64,000 nucleotides of DNA. It comes from Thalassia testudinum (Eukaryota > Streptophyta > Magnoliopsida > Alismatales > Hydrocharitaceae). The translations under genes and the position numbers were made by a program. The stretch lies in assembly GCA_037157565.1 (NCBI GenBank), contig JAZHRO010000014.1, positions 97,433,501 through 97,497,500 of the forward strand. Direction: 5' to 3'. Positions 45,122-56,072 of the stretch are shown here, piece by piece; positions within the stretch are counted from its first letter, which is position 1; the number at the start of each line of letters is the position of its first letter. Below the pieces are notes generated by a model. That model did not search any database. It had not been told where the DNA came from and was given only the letters and a program-made list of their open reading frames with translations.

Positions 45122-46664
45122 TTTCAAAGTTTTAACTTCCATTCTAGACCCTGAGTGTCTGTCAACAATGATAAGTGCTTCTCCTTTTGTGATTAAGTAG
45201 GAATGCTGACAATAGGCCTAGAGGTACTCAAGTACCAACCAAAATCTGGACCTGTTCTGCTTTAGCCTTAGTCCTCCACAAAGGTTTCTACGGCCCACAA
45301 AAACTAACCTAGGGTTTGTTGGACTCCACAGTTAAAGCATCCGTGCTTGAGACATTTTTAGCCTAAGTTCAGTTTGCAGTGCGTTTTTGTAAGAGAGAGA
45401 TAGAAGATTTATTTGTTTGGAGAGCTTTTCTCACTCTTTTCATTTTATTTCTAGCTTCGGATTAGCTTCTCAACACTATCTGTATCGGATTCCTCGTCCC
45501 CATCATCAATCCTCAAGGGTCCCTAGCTTTCGAGATTTCGAGATAATCCTGCCCATGGCAACCCCCAGAACACTTCCTTTCGAGATTTCGAGATAATCCC
45601 GCCCATGGCGTTCCGTGGCTGAATTCAGCCCCTGGCAATCGACATTTCGTGATAATGCCGCCCATGGTATCTGAACCAGCAGAGTGCTTACCTACCCCCA
45701 GTAGGATATTTAAATATCCTAAGAGACAAGCACCGAGGAGACGATATGTTGTTACGCATCTTCGAGGGGAATTTTCCGCCTCTCCACACTGGGAACTAGT
45801 CCAAATCAATTTGTGTTGATTGGCTGCTCCTAATCTAGGTGACTTTTTCAGAACATTCAACGCTTTTCGCGTGATTTGGATGTTTATGCGCACTGAACCC
45901 GACTGTGTGTGAATTTGGGGTGCTTATGTTACCGAATCCCGCAAACTGGAGGTCAGTTAACGAGGCCGAATACTTCCTAAGCCTTAGACCTAATACTCAA
46001 ACTTCGCATTTTCCTCAACCTCTTGAGGACATCCAGATTTTAATGGATACGTGAATTTTTAAGCTAAAGATACTAGCCCAAGAGGCCTAAGACCAGCGTT
46101 CCTACTAACCTCTTGTTATATCTCCGTAGCACTTTTCTTTTCTTTTTCTTGATTTGGTCTAGAACTTCAGTTAACCCCTTAATCTTTTACTAATGACTAT
46201 TTCTTTTTATTTTCCTTTTGTGCTCCTTTTTGTCATTTTGCTCTATTTTCTTCCTCTCATTTTTATGACCCTGAATTATTCCTCCCCTCTATCAAGTCTT
46301 CTTTTTTTTTTTTTTTATGAAACCGTTTCTTGATATGAATTTTCTGACATTTTGCACTTTCATACCCCCCCATGCCTAAGATTTGCAATGTCCCCATTGT
46401 AAATTAGGTGGGTTCTAATTCAGCTCAGTTCATGCATTAGGACAGGTGTGTGGTGAGTGAATGGGTCGAAGTGACTTGTTGCGAATGATTTCTAATCTCG
46501 GGTAGGTATACCTGAGCTGAAGTCGGCTGTTCTAATGGATGAACTCTAAAGTGCAATATGAGTTCCGCATAGAGATGTCAGAAAAGGTTTCGGGTTTTTC
46601 AAAGAATGACGGGTTGCCTCTCGTTAAGCGCTGAGTTTTACGCCATCGGCTGGGCGCAATGAGC
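45122..46664 (-). other. element E 3' non-coding region
   Basis: About 1.5 kb without a recognisable protein. Contains three imperfect copies of a TTTCGAGATTTCGAGATAAT-CCGCCCATGG unit (45528, 45578, 45639), a second polypurine tract (46364-46374) with a CAATG-TCCC-CATTG stem (46386-46399), and the post-pol box at 46608-46625. The 126-codon minus frame at 45513-45893 runs over the repeat and is not called. Confidence 0.6.
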
Positions 46665-48119
46665 TCAAGAGGAATGGAGGGTAAAGGATGACTCAGCCAA
46701 ATCTATATCAGTTATGTCAATGAACGTCTTGAGTCTCTGACCGTTCACGACAAAGGGTTCAGAATCGTGGCTTAGTGGGCTGATTTCAATGGCTCCATTT
46801 CCGAAGATTTGTCGGACTAGGTAGGGTCCGACCCACTTGGATCTTAGCTTCCCTGGGAATAGTTTTAGTCGGGCATCAAAGAGTAAAACTTTTTGACCAG
46901 GATGAAAGACCTTTCTAGAGATGTGTTTGTCGTGAAAAGCTTTAACCCGTTCTTTGTAAATTCGCGAGTTCTCATACGCGTCGTGGCGTAACTCATCGAT
47001 CTCGCTCATTTGAAGTCTTCTGTGGGTTCCAGCCTTAGAAAGGTTAAGATTACAGGTCCATACTGCCCAATAGGCTTTATGCTCCAACTCGACGGGGAGG
47101 TGACATGCCTTCCCGTACACTAGTCTGAAGGGAGACATTCCTAATTGGGTCTTGTGGGAGGTCCTATAGGCCCACAATGCTTCTGAAAGCCGAGAAGACC
47201 AATCTTTTCTATCAGGTCGAACAGTAACCTGAAGGATCTTCTTGATCTCTCGGTTAGATAGCTCAGCTAGACCATTAGTTTGGGGGTGGTAAGGAGTAGA
47301 GATTCGGTGTGACACCCTGTATTTGGTCATCATTGACCTGAACTGAGCGTTTGTAAAATGGGTCCCTCCGTCGGAAATTATAGCACGCGGAATCCCGAAC
47401 CTTGAGAAAATGTTTTGATGGAGGAATTTTATAACGACTTTATGATTGCTGGTTCGGGTCGGAATGGCTTCTATCCACTTGGAAACATAGTCAACTGCGA
47501 GTAAGATGTATTCGAAGCCATCCGAGATCGGGAAGGGTCCCATGAAATCAATCCCCCAAATATCAAAAATTTCGCATACCAAGATTGGCTGTAGAGGCAT
47601 CTTGTCTCGATGGATCATGTTGCCCAGAGTCTGGCAACGGGAACATGTCTTACAGTGATCGTATGCATCCTTGAAAATTGTGGTCCAGTAAAAGCCACAC
47701 TGGAGGACTTTTGCTGCGGTTTTATGTCCTGAAAAATGTCCACTGCATGCCTGGTCATGGCAGAATGAGAGTATGTCTTTGATTTCCACTTCCGCGACGC
47801 ACCGTCGAATTATCTGATCAGCACCAATGCAGAATAGATACGGGTCTTCCCATAGGTAGTACTTGGCATCGGAACGCAATCTGTCCTTTTTGGCCTTCGG
47901 CCAATCGGATGGAATCTGATGTGATGCCAGGTAATTAACTATATCAGCGAACCATGGAAGACTTGTATTGATAGTCAGGAGGTGCTCATCAAGAAAATGT
48001 TCTGTAATAGGTCCGGAAGGATCAATAATTTCAGAAGGAAGGCGGGACAAGTGATTGGCTACCACATTTTGCTTTCTTGCCTTGTCGTGAATCTCGAGGT
48101 CAAATTCTTGCAATAGCAA
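46665..48119 (-). CDS. element E RNase H C-terminus plus integrase (484 codons, open)
   Basis: Long open minus-strand frame. It begins with the end of RNase H ([21 protein letters not shown]). The integrase zinc finger has H-X-H and CKTCSRC spacing ([12 protein letters not shown] ... CKTCSRCQ). The core has the three acidic residues in [36 protein letters not shown] and [19 protein letters not shown]. The C-terminal part includes [20 protein letters not shown], and there is no chromodomain. It would insert cDNA into chromosomal DNA. The frame is intact, but a stop just upstream (48129-48131) separates it from RT. It ends at the conserved post-pol box. Confidence 0.85.
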   Translation of the reverse strand: MLLQEFDLEIHDKARKQNVVANHLSRLPSEIIDPSGPITEHFLDEHLLTINTSLPWFADIVNYLASHQIPSDWPKAKKDRLRSDAKYYLWEDPYLFCIGADQIIRRCVAEVEIKDILSFCHDQACSGHFSGHKTAAKVLQCGFYWTTIFKDAYDHCKTCSRCQTLGNMIHRDKMPLQPILVCEIFDIWGIDFMGPFPISDGFEYILLAVDYVSKWIEAIPTRTSNHKVVIKFLHQNIFSRFGIPRAIISDGGTHFTNAQFRSMMTKYRVSHRISTPYHPQTNGLAELSNREIKKILQVTVRPDRKDWSSRLSEALWAYRTSHKTQLGMSPFRLVYGKACHLPVELEHKAYWAVWTCNLNLSKAGTHRRLQMSEIDELRHDAYENSRIYKERVKAFHDKHISRKVFHPGQKVLLFDARLKLFPGKLRSKWVGPYLVRQIFGNGAIEISPLSHDSEPFVVNGQRLKTFIDITDIDLAESSFTLHSS

Positions 48120-48128
48120 GATCCATCG

Positions 48129-49490
48129 GATTCATCGAGGTTTCGCGTCCTTCTTAGCAAGGAGATGCCTCACAGCTGTATGATCCGAGTATATGATAAC
48201 ACGGGAACCCAGAAGGTCAGATCTGAATTTTTCCAGGGCAAATACTACGGCCCGCAGCTCTTTCTCAGTAACCTTATAGTTATGCTGAGCTTCATCCAGT
48301 GTTTTGCTGGCGTAGTAAATGACCACAGGTTTCCCGTCAATTTTCTGCCCCAAAACTGCTCCTACAGCGAAGTCAAATGCATCGCACATGATCTCAAAGG
48401 GTTGAGACCAATCAGGGGACTGTAGGATCGGGGCTTGGGTGACTCGGTCAAGTAGGATCTCAAATGCTTGAGTGCATTCCTTGGAAATTTCGAAAGGCAC
48501 ATCGTTGGAGAGAAGATTGGTCAGGGGGCGCGCAATTTTTGAGAAATCGGGAATGAATCGATGGTAGAAACTGACGTGCCCCAAAAAAGATCGGATGTCC
48601 TTAATCGAGCTAGGCATAGGAAGCTTGGAAATCAGGTTAACCTTAGCTCGATCCACTTGGATGCCTTTCTCCGAGATTAGATGTCCCAGGACAATTCCCT
48701 CAGGCACCATGAAATGGCTCTTTTCCCAGGAAAGAACCAAATTCACCTCGATGCACCACCTGAGTATTTGGACCAAGTGTTGGAGGCAATCGTCAAATGA
48801 TTCTCCAAAAACTGAAAAATCATCCATGAAGACTTCTAGATAATCACCTACCATATCTGAGAATATGGCAAGCATGCACCGCTAAAAAGTTGCAGGTGCA
48901 TTGCAGAGACCGAACGACATCCTTCGAAACGCGTACGTCCCGAAGGGGCAGGTGAATGTGGTCTTTTCTTGGTCCTCTGGATGGATTGCCACCTGATTGT
49001 AACTGGAATACCCGTCAAGAAAGCAGAAGAACCTATTTCCCACTAGTTTTTCGAGGATTTTATCAATAAACGGTAGTGGGAAATGATCCTTCTTCGTGGA
49101 GGAATTGAGTCTTCTGTAATCAATGCAGACTCTCCACGAGTTAGCTATTCGGGTAGGAATGACTTCTCCGGTTTCAGTCGTGATGATGGTAAGTCCTGCC
49201 TTCTTAGGCACCACTTGTATTGGACTCACCCAACGACTGTCGGAGATCGGGTAGATGATCCCTGCATCTAACCACTTTATGATCTCCTTTTTCATGACCT
49301 CCTGCAAGTTAGGGTTTAGGCATCTTTGCATTTCTCTTGAAGGTCGTGTGCCTTCTTCTGTGTAGATTCGATGTGTGCAGTATGAAGGGCTTATACCAGT
49401 CAAATCATCGAGAGTCCATCCAATGGCTCTACGATGTTGCTAGAGAACAGAAATGAAATGGAGTTCCTGGTCAGGTGTGAGTCGAGAATT
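48129..49490 (-). pseudogene. element E reverse transcriptase and RNase H, two stops
   Basis: The minus strand has the full RT block order: EIIKWLDAGIIYPISDSRW near 49290, SWRVCIDYRRLNSSTKKDHF near 49140, FCFLDGYSSYNQ near 49020, MSFGLCNAPATF near 48900, then FMDD (48830-48819). RNase H follows with EIMCDAFDFAVGAVLGQ near 48390, YASKTLDEAQHNYKVTEKELRAV and SDHTAVRHLL near 48180. A TAG at about 48879 replaces the usual Q of ATFQRC, a TGA at 48129-48131 replaces R before WI, and a TAG lies at 49440-49442. Apart from these the sequence is well kept. Confidence 0.85.
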
Positions 49491-49495
49491 GATAA

Positions 49496-50923
49496 TCACT
49501 GGAAACGTCTGATTTGAATCAAAAAGCCGTACTTCAGATGTTCGGGAAGGGGTTTGAGTTCCATGACAGGGTTGTCAGCAGCAGCGGGTGGTTCGGGGTT
49601 TGCATCAGGAGCAATGGTAGGAGTCATAGGTGTATCTAGATCATGTTCACACTCCTCTGTTAGCGGTTTTTGATTCTCTAGTGGTTGATCAGGAATAATT
49701 AGGTTGTCCTCTATATGCAATTCATCAACCACGGCTTTGACATCACATATTTCCTCTATAACCCCACAATTAATCCCATGCTGGTCCTTCAAAATGTCAA
49801 TCTTCATGTTTTGATTCCCAAATTTTAATTCTATCTGGCCCTCTTCGCAGTTAATGTTGGCCCTAGCAGTGGCCAAAAAGGGTCTCCCTAACATGATTGG
49901 TGTGTCCCTTGGGTTCTTAGGTGCATCCATGTCTAGTACTATGAAGTCCACTGGGAAATAAAAATCTCTTACCCTAACAATGACATCCTCGAGTATTCCT
50001 TTGGGTGACTTGATTGATCGATCGGCTAACTGCAATGTCACCTCAGTGGGTTTAAGTTTAGATTCTTCAAGGTGGTCAAGGAGGGATGTAGGTATTAAAT
50101 TTATGGAGGCACCTAGATCTAGTAGGGCTCTATCAAATTGGGTTTCACCAATTTTACAAGAAATCAAGGGAGTTCCTGGGTCTTTAGCCTTGGGAGGGAG
50201 TTTGCTCAAGATGACAGAGCTGGCTTGCTCTGACAGTATGATTGGATTCCCATCCTTGGTTCGCGGCTTACGTTTAGGTGTGCATATGTCTTTTAAGAAC
50301 CTTGCATAAGCCGGTATATGGCGGATTACATCCATCAACGGGATGTTTATATGGACCTGTTCAAAGAGCTTGACCAGATCCTCCTCGGGAGCCACGGGTT
50401 TGGTTATTCTTTTTCCTTTGGTCAAGGCCTCAGGAAATGGGATCCCAGCTGGTTCCTCTAAGATAGGTCCAGGTTCTTGATCTGGGACAGTAGTATCTTG
50501 GATAACTATCCTAGGGTCTTGGCTATTATCAGGCTTGGAGTGGTTCGGATAATGTGGGTCTTGGGTTATTTTACCACTACGTGTTGTTACAGAGTTCAAC
50601 CCGGCCTGATTTGGGTTAGGTAGGAGGGGTGGTTGCTGCTGAAATCCAGCATAAGATGTTGAAGCCTCCATCCCGTCTGGTGATGGAGTAGCGGGGGCCT
50701 GATAAATCACATGTGTTTGGCCTGAATTTGGATTCATAATGCTCTTCTGGGTTAGCACGTTATTTGGGTTGGGCAGAGGTTGCGAAGGAAGGGTGCCAGG
50801 TTGGCGGGAATTTGCCATCTGGGCCAGTTGGTTGCGAACCTCTGTGATTTCATCCTTGTGCTGTTTTTGCATTGCCGCATTTGTCTTTTGAATGTCAGCC
50901 AGTGCTTGAAGGATAAGAGTCAT
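49496..50923 (-). CDS. element E gag C-terminus plus aspartic protease (475 codons, open)
   Basis: One frame covering the gag tail (QLAQMANSRQPGTLPSQPLP, then SVTTRSGKITQDPHYPN), the LMDVIRHIPAYARFLKDICTPK block and the protease. The catalytic RALLDLGASINLIPTSLL has its aspartate codon at 50117-50119; EDVIVRVRDFYFPVDFIVLD and IMLGRPFLATARANINCEE follow. The protease would mature Gag and Gag-Pol. The frame ends at 49496 by a one-base shift just before RT (after KYGFL near 49520), so protease and RT are no longer joined. Its apparent start at 50923 is only the first Met after a stop, not a true start. Confidence 0.85.
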   Translation of the reverse strand: MTLILQALADIQKTNAAMQKQHKDEITEVRNQLAQMANSRQPGTLPSQPLPNPNNVLTQKSIMNPNSGQTHVIYQAPATPSPDGMEASTSYAGFQQQPPLLPNPNQAGLNSVTTRSGKITQDPHYPNHSKPDNSQDPRIVIQDTTVPDQEPGPILEEPAGIPFPEALTKGKRITKPVAPEEDLVKLFEQVHINIPLMDVIRHIPAYARFLKDICTPKRKPRTKDGNPIILSEQASSVILSKLPPKAKDPGTPLISCKIGETQFDRALLDLGASINLIPTSLLDHLEESKLKPTEVTLQLADRSIKSPKGILEDVIVRVRDFYFPVDFIVLDMDAPKNPRDTPIMLGRPFLATARANINCEEGQIELKFGNQNMKIDILKDQHGINCGVIEEICDVKAVVDELHIEDNLIIPDQPLENQKPLTEECEHDLDTPMTPTIAPDANPEPPAAADNPVMELKPLPEHLKYGFLIQIRRFQ

Positions 50924-52201
50924 TTGATCCTGGTTTTGCCCGGATTGGTAGGTGGGATTGGGACGAGGCTGAGGCGGCTGAAATGGATGGGAGGCTTGTG
51001 GACGGGGTTGATATGGTGGTCTTTGAGAATTTCCCGCCCACTGAAAGTTTGGATGATTTCGCCATCCAGGGTTGTAGGTATTGGAGAATGGGTCATTCTG
51101 GATGGCGTTGAGGTCCTCGCAGTTCTGAGGAACCTTGGGAAAGTCAAAATACGAGGGTTCAGAGTTCCCCCAACTCTAGTAGAATGGATCGGAGGTCACT
51201 CCGGTCCGAGAGGCAGACGGGGGTGGATATGGGTCCATCCCCTTGGCAGGTTGGTGATAGATGTTTTTTACAGTTTCCCTTGCCAGAGGAGGTCGTGCAA
51301 AAGAGTCTTTCGTAGAGGTGGCTTGCTGCAAATGTCATGTTAGCTCGTCCACCTTCTTTTCTATGATAGAAACCTTGTCCAACCGACTGGCCATCAGTTC
51401 CAAGTCGACGGAAGTGGACAGGTCCTGCATCTCATGTGTCCCTCTTAGATTCGTCGATGCGCGGGCATTCGTCCTGTCGAATAAGCCCATGGAGTCATTA
51501 TTTATGGAGTTCTCGCACATGTTTTCGAGAATCTCCCACACCGTGTCCTCGTGTTGACCCATGATGTTTCCTCTGCACGTTGCATTGACGAATAAACGAA
51601 TATCCTCACGGAGTCGCTGGTAAAAAGACTGGACTTGTTCCCACTTAGGAACTCCGTGATGGGGGCACTTTCGCATGAGATCTAGGAATCGATCCCAAGC
51701 TTCGTGAAGAGGTTCTCCCGGTTGTTGAGTGAAATGAGTGATCTGGTGGCGCAAGGCATTCGTCCGGCCAACGGGGAAGAATTTTTTCAAAAATTCGGAC
51801 TCCAGTTCCTCCCATGTGTTGATCGGACGGGTTTGAGTTTGATACCAATGTGCAACCTTGTCCATGAGAGAGAACGAAAACATTTTCATGAGTAGGATAT
51901 CCCAGTTTTGTACATCTGACCCGAAGGTCTGGGCCAGATGCTTGAGTTGTTTGATGTGTTGGAATGGATCCTCAGAGTTAAGCCCATGGAACTTTGGTAT
52001 GGCATGAATCATATTGGGCTTCAGTTCAGAATCAGGTCCTCCAATTGGGATTCGTACTCAGGGTTCGATTGCCACCGCAGCAGGATTATAGTGATCTCGC
52101 ATCATAGGTCGCTGTGGTGGGTTTACAAAGTTCTAAAAGAGATCATTAAGGCGTTGAAGTTGGTGTTCAAGGTTGTTCTCCTCTTCAATGGGTTGTGCCA
52201 T
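50924..52201 (-). pseudogene. element E gag N-terminal and capsid region, stop-interrupted
   Basis: ATG at 52201 (MAQPIEEENNLEHQLQRL). The gag domain is recognisable: MIHAIPKFHGLNSEDPFQHIKQL, MKMFSFSLMDKVAHWYQ, KKFFPVGRTNALRHQITHF and WEQVQSFYQRLREDIRLFVNAT (52012-51600). Stops lie at 52133-52135, 52058-52060, about 51333 and about 51177, with no frame change. Each can come from CAG or CGA by a single C-to-T change. Confidence 0.85.
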
Positions 52202-53300
52202 GATGGGAGAAGAAGGAGAATCAGGATCTGAATCAGATGAAAGATTTATGTGGTGGGGTTGCTACACAAATAAGGGCGTCGAGGCTTGGCCTCGACGAGA
52301 GTGAATTTCTAAAGGAGGTCTTAAGGGTGGTCTTAAGGACCTCCTACCGAACATGCACTGAAAGATGTGATGAGATTAGAAGGTGCTGGACCCAATCAAG
52401 ACACCCAAAAATTGTTGGGTGACTATAGAGGTTCGGGGCAGATGGACCCCTCGATCAGAAGATCGCCCACCTGAGAAATACCTGGGTAGCCAGAGATGGA
52501 GAGTCCCGCAAAGACCCCTACACGGTAGAGCGTCCCCACGGGTTACAGGGTTTCCCCCACCCGACCTCTCTTGTCACTGCGGTTCCAGGTAGACCAGAAT
52601 GGGGACCTTGACCGCTTAAGTCTACTTTTTTTTATTTTAAGATCAAGGTGCTTAATGTTCTACTTCAAGTTTTAAGTATTTTGAGTGCAAAAAAGTGACC
52701 TAATTTTAAGGTTGGTTGACCAAAGGGATCAACTTCACCTCTTGTTCCTTTGAGAGTTTTTAGGTCCTTTTGTTATGGTTCAAATGGATTAACAGCCTGA
52801 TTTGCTTAGGGTTCCTCTTGTATAGATCTTTTCAAACACGGTTTAGGCACACCTCTTTTTGGAAAATTTGTTTCTTTATTTAAGAGAAGATGTGTCTCTA
52901 AAAACCCTAGCTTTGCAATCCCTAACTTGGCTCTAGTGGGTCCAATTTAGTTGCCTTAGAAATTAGCACCTAGGGCTCAATCAAGAAAGTTTTAGCCCTA
53001 GTTTCCTTAGTTGGATGAACAGACAAAAATATGTTGAAATGAAAATCAGGCAACTTGATGAGTTACTAAATATGAAACAGGTAGCCCTAAGTTGATTTTT
53101 CTCTTTTTTTCCTTTTTAGATTTTGAGAGGGTTAAGAGAGAGGGCTTATGGAAATTACCTGTTCCTTGGAGAGTCTGTTGTGCAGTTATTGTTCTTTCCT
53201 TTTTGTTTTGCTTTCCCAGCTTGAACACAACAAAAGAGAGAAGTTAAGTCAGATATTAGATAGAAAAGTTGTAATCAAAAGCTTTAAAAGTGCCTGTTGC
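52202..53300 (-). other. element E untranslated leader
   Basis: 1.1 kb with no recognisable protein. The GTCAAACGACC motif of B, C and G is not present in exact form at the expected place (near 52530). Confidence 0.65.
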
Positions 53301-53318
53301 TCCCCGGCAACGGCGCCA
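53301..53318 (-). promoter_or_regulatory. element E primer-binding site (tRNA-Asp, exact)
   Basis: The plus strand reads TCCCCGGCAACGGCGCCA, a perfect 18-base match to the plant tRNA-Asp 3' end including CCA, 3 bases from the LTR at 53322. Confidence 0.95.
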
Positions 53319-53321
53319 AAA

Positions 53322-56067
53322 TGTTCTCACGTTTTTGTGCGGGTTTAAAGTATATCACGTTGTAGTATAACCGACAAAACGTTTAAACAAATATAAAGAA
53401 TTTTATTACTCGAAAAACTAGAGTATCCGAGGTCGAACACGAGGAGCAAGCTCAGTACTTTTTAAAACAAAAGAATACAACTGTTAAATGAAAAGGATTG
53501 ATTCAAAGAGAGAATTTTAAAAAAGGATTTGTGAAATAAAAATAGAATTGGACGTCTGATTTCTGTATCAGACGTCTTAAATGTAATCTCCTTTCTCTCT
53601 TCTTCGTTGCTCTTCTCTCTTTCTGCCTTTGCTTCTTGTCTTGTGCAGGCTTCTTCTTCCTACCTTTGTTTCTTTTCTCTTATTTCTTCTTCTGCCTTGC
53701 CTTTCTTCTTCTTCACTTGGCCTCTCTTCGTTCTTCTCTTTCTTCTGCCTTGCCTTCCTTCTTCCTTCTCTTTGGTTCTCTACGAAAGCTTCTCCTTCTT
53801 TTTCTGCTACACAGCCTCTTCTTCTTTCTTCTCTTCCTGTTCTGCAGCTGCTAAGTGCTCGCTGCTTCCTTTGCTTCTTCCTTCTTGCACACACCATAGC
53901 CGAAGCAAAACCTACCCCCGTCCCTCTACCCAAGCATCTCTCTCTCTCTCAAGCAATTCGCTCAAGGACGCTCTCCCAGAGCCACACGGGTAGTTGGGTC
54001 GGATTCGCACCCGGGACCAGGCGCACCGGCAAGTGGTTGTGCGCGAGGAGTGCTCAATGTTTAGGTCACGGGTCAGATCCCACCAGATCCGTAAGGTCAA
54101 GCCGCGGACGAGGCGGGCGTGAGGACAGGTGAGGGACCTCACCCCTGTGCTTATTGAGGCAATGAGAGTAAAACACAAAAATAATTTATACTATACCTGT
54201 GTTTTGCAATCCCACGATGTGGGACTATCAGGTCAGGCCTGCTTTCACGCATGCCCGCAGAATTCTCGTCGTGCAATTTCCCTAGCTGCTGGTTTCGCAG
54301 CGCGACTTGCTGGCCTAAATCGCTTCGCAACACCTGCGTGCACCTGCTGCACCTGCAACCTGGAAGCCCTGGTGCCTGAAGCTGCTTCCAGCTCCTCGCT
54401 GCTTCGACCGTCAATGGCGGCAGGAGCTACAACCTGTTACACACAAGAACAGCCTATTGGCCCAATCAGATTAACTGGAAACTTTCGCTGTGGCACGGCG
54501 AAGGCAGTGGGCGGTGCTGTAGGCTGCAGGTTGGCCTAGGTGTGTGTGCCTAAGTCAACCTGTAGCTGGAGGTGTGGGGTTGTTCGGGGGGCTACTGTGG
54601 GGGTCTCGAGTTGTAGTGGAGGGGTGGAACGAGTACCTGGTGGTGAGGCGGAGCTCACGAGGGGGTTGGAGAGCCGTGTGGAGGGGTAGAGTGGTGTGGG
54701 CGGCTCGCCGGAGGTCGGTCGGAGGCGACGACGATGAAGGTGGTTAGGCACTGTCGGGGGGTAATCAGATAAAATAGTAGGGGGTAAAGAGAGAGGAGAG
54801 GATGGAGAGGGTATCTGGGGTGATCTGGAAGGAAGGGAGGCAGCGGAGTGGATGGCGTGTAACTGTCATCGTCGGGGAAGAAGGACCCTGAGGGAGGGAG
54901 CGGCGATGAGGAAGAGGTCAGGAACACGCGCGCTTGGTACGGCGCGACATGGGAGGAAGCGGCGGAGTTGACTCTACTGCTGGTATGGCAGCAGAGTGAC
55001 GAGAAGGAGGAGAGGAGGTCGCCGGCGCTTGCGGGTCTTTTGGCCGGAGATGGGAGAGAGGGCAATTGGAGGGGATCTCCGTCAAAATCAAGCTTAGGTT
55101 CTGCGGCAAGGTCTGGGGAGCCTTTTATAGGCGCTGGCCGAACCTTCTAGCTCGTGGAGACCGTACAATAACCTCTGCCGGCTCGCCGGAGTTGGAAAGA
55201 GGGTGGATACCCGAATCTCTCGTGCGTTCACACGAGAGATTGGGTTCACACCAGCGATTGTAATTGGCTTTAGAAGGAACGGAATTCCTCAGAGAATCCC
55301 CCTTCCATTTCTGGGAGGGAATCTCTGAGGGATTAGAGAGTAATCCCTCTCTAAACCTCGCCGGAGCTCGGTTCTGCCCTAACAATGGCGGCAGGACCGG
55401 ATTGCAAAGGGGGTGGAAAACTTAGGGGGCTCTCTGCAAAGATATTCAAAAGATAGGGACCAAATTGTGCTTTGGGTGTACTAAATTGCAAAGTAGGTCA
55501 AGATGACCTCCCCTTAGGTCCAAATTTTGGTACAAACCTAATTTGGACCTAAGGAATCCATTGGTGAAGTTGGATTTTAGGTTTGACCTCGTTTGACTGG
55601 ACATTTTGTCGTAAAAACCCAAATTAGGTTAATTGAAGAGCTAAGACCCAAATCTAGGTCAAACTGGGTTCCAAGGGCCAAATTAATTGTTCTAAACCCT
55701 AGAGAATGTTTTTCCATGATTTTTAGAGGGTTTAATTGATTTTGATTCTTACCGGAACCTTGTTAATTTATGCGGGTCTGTTTTAGGGTTACCAAATGTC
55801 ATTTAATTCTTAGATTGCACATAAACCCATTTCTGATTGACTCAACCCACTTTTTATCTCATTTAGACCATTTGACCTTTGTTTTGCCTTTGAGAAATCC
55901 CATTTATGTACTGCAATGGTAAAATTGCAGTTTTAACCTTTATTTCATGTTTTCTTCTCAGAGCACTTGTTCCTTCAGTTAAGCCTTCTTCTAGGTTATG
56001 TAGGAGCTTTTATCTTCTTTATTGGGTCAAAATGAGCTAGTTATGGCTCATGATGAGGCTCTCATCA
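53322..56067 (-). repeat. element E 5' LTR
   Basis: 2746 bp, colinear with 42336-45083 with scattered substitutions. TATA box at 55130-55121. Inverted repeat AATCTCTCGTG / CACGAGAGATT at 55214-55241 (one mismatch in the other LTR). Confidence 0.95.
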
Positions 56068-56072
56068 AAGGT

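Larger units (their letters stand above)
42336..56067 (-). mobile_element. element E: full-length Athila-like Ty3/gypsy retrotransposon, TSD AAGGT
   Basis: 13,732 bp. LTRs 42336-45083 (2748 bp) and 53322-56067 (2746 bp), both TGTTCTCAC...CTCATCA, with a perfect target duplication AAGGT (42331-42335 and 56068-56072). An exact 18-base tRNA-Asp primer site lies beside the right LTR and a polypurine tract beside the left one, so it reads on the minus strand. Gag, protease, RT, RNase H and integrase are all present and colinear, interrupted by single stop codons and one frameshift. LTR divergence looks like a few percent, older than B and younger than A or C. Confidence 0.95.

Noticed and set aside
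45513..45893. 126-codon minus-strand frame in the element E 3' region as an env-like gene
   Set aside because: It runs across the imperfect tandem repeat and has no signal peptide, membrane segment or equivalent in B or C.
23852..53318. tRNA-Asp gene fragments
   Set aside because: The tRNA-like strings at 23852, 36693, 53301 and 59341 are only 18 bases and always sit next to an LTR, so they are primer-binding sites.
43672..55065. Open frames conserved in both LTRs of element E (136-codon minus frames at 43672-44082 and 54655-55065, and 136-codon plus frames at 43146-43556 and 54129-54539)
   Set aside because: LTR copies are recently identical, so shared frames need no selection. They overlap each other in part, have biased composition and no recognisable domain.
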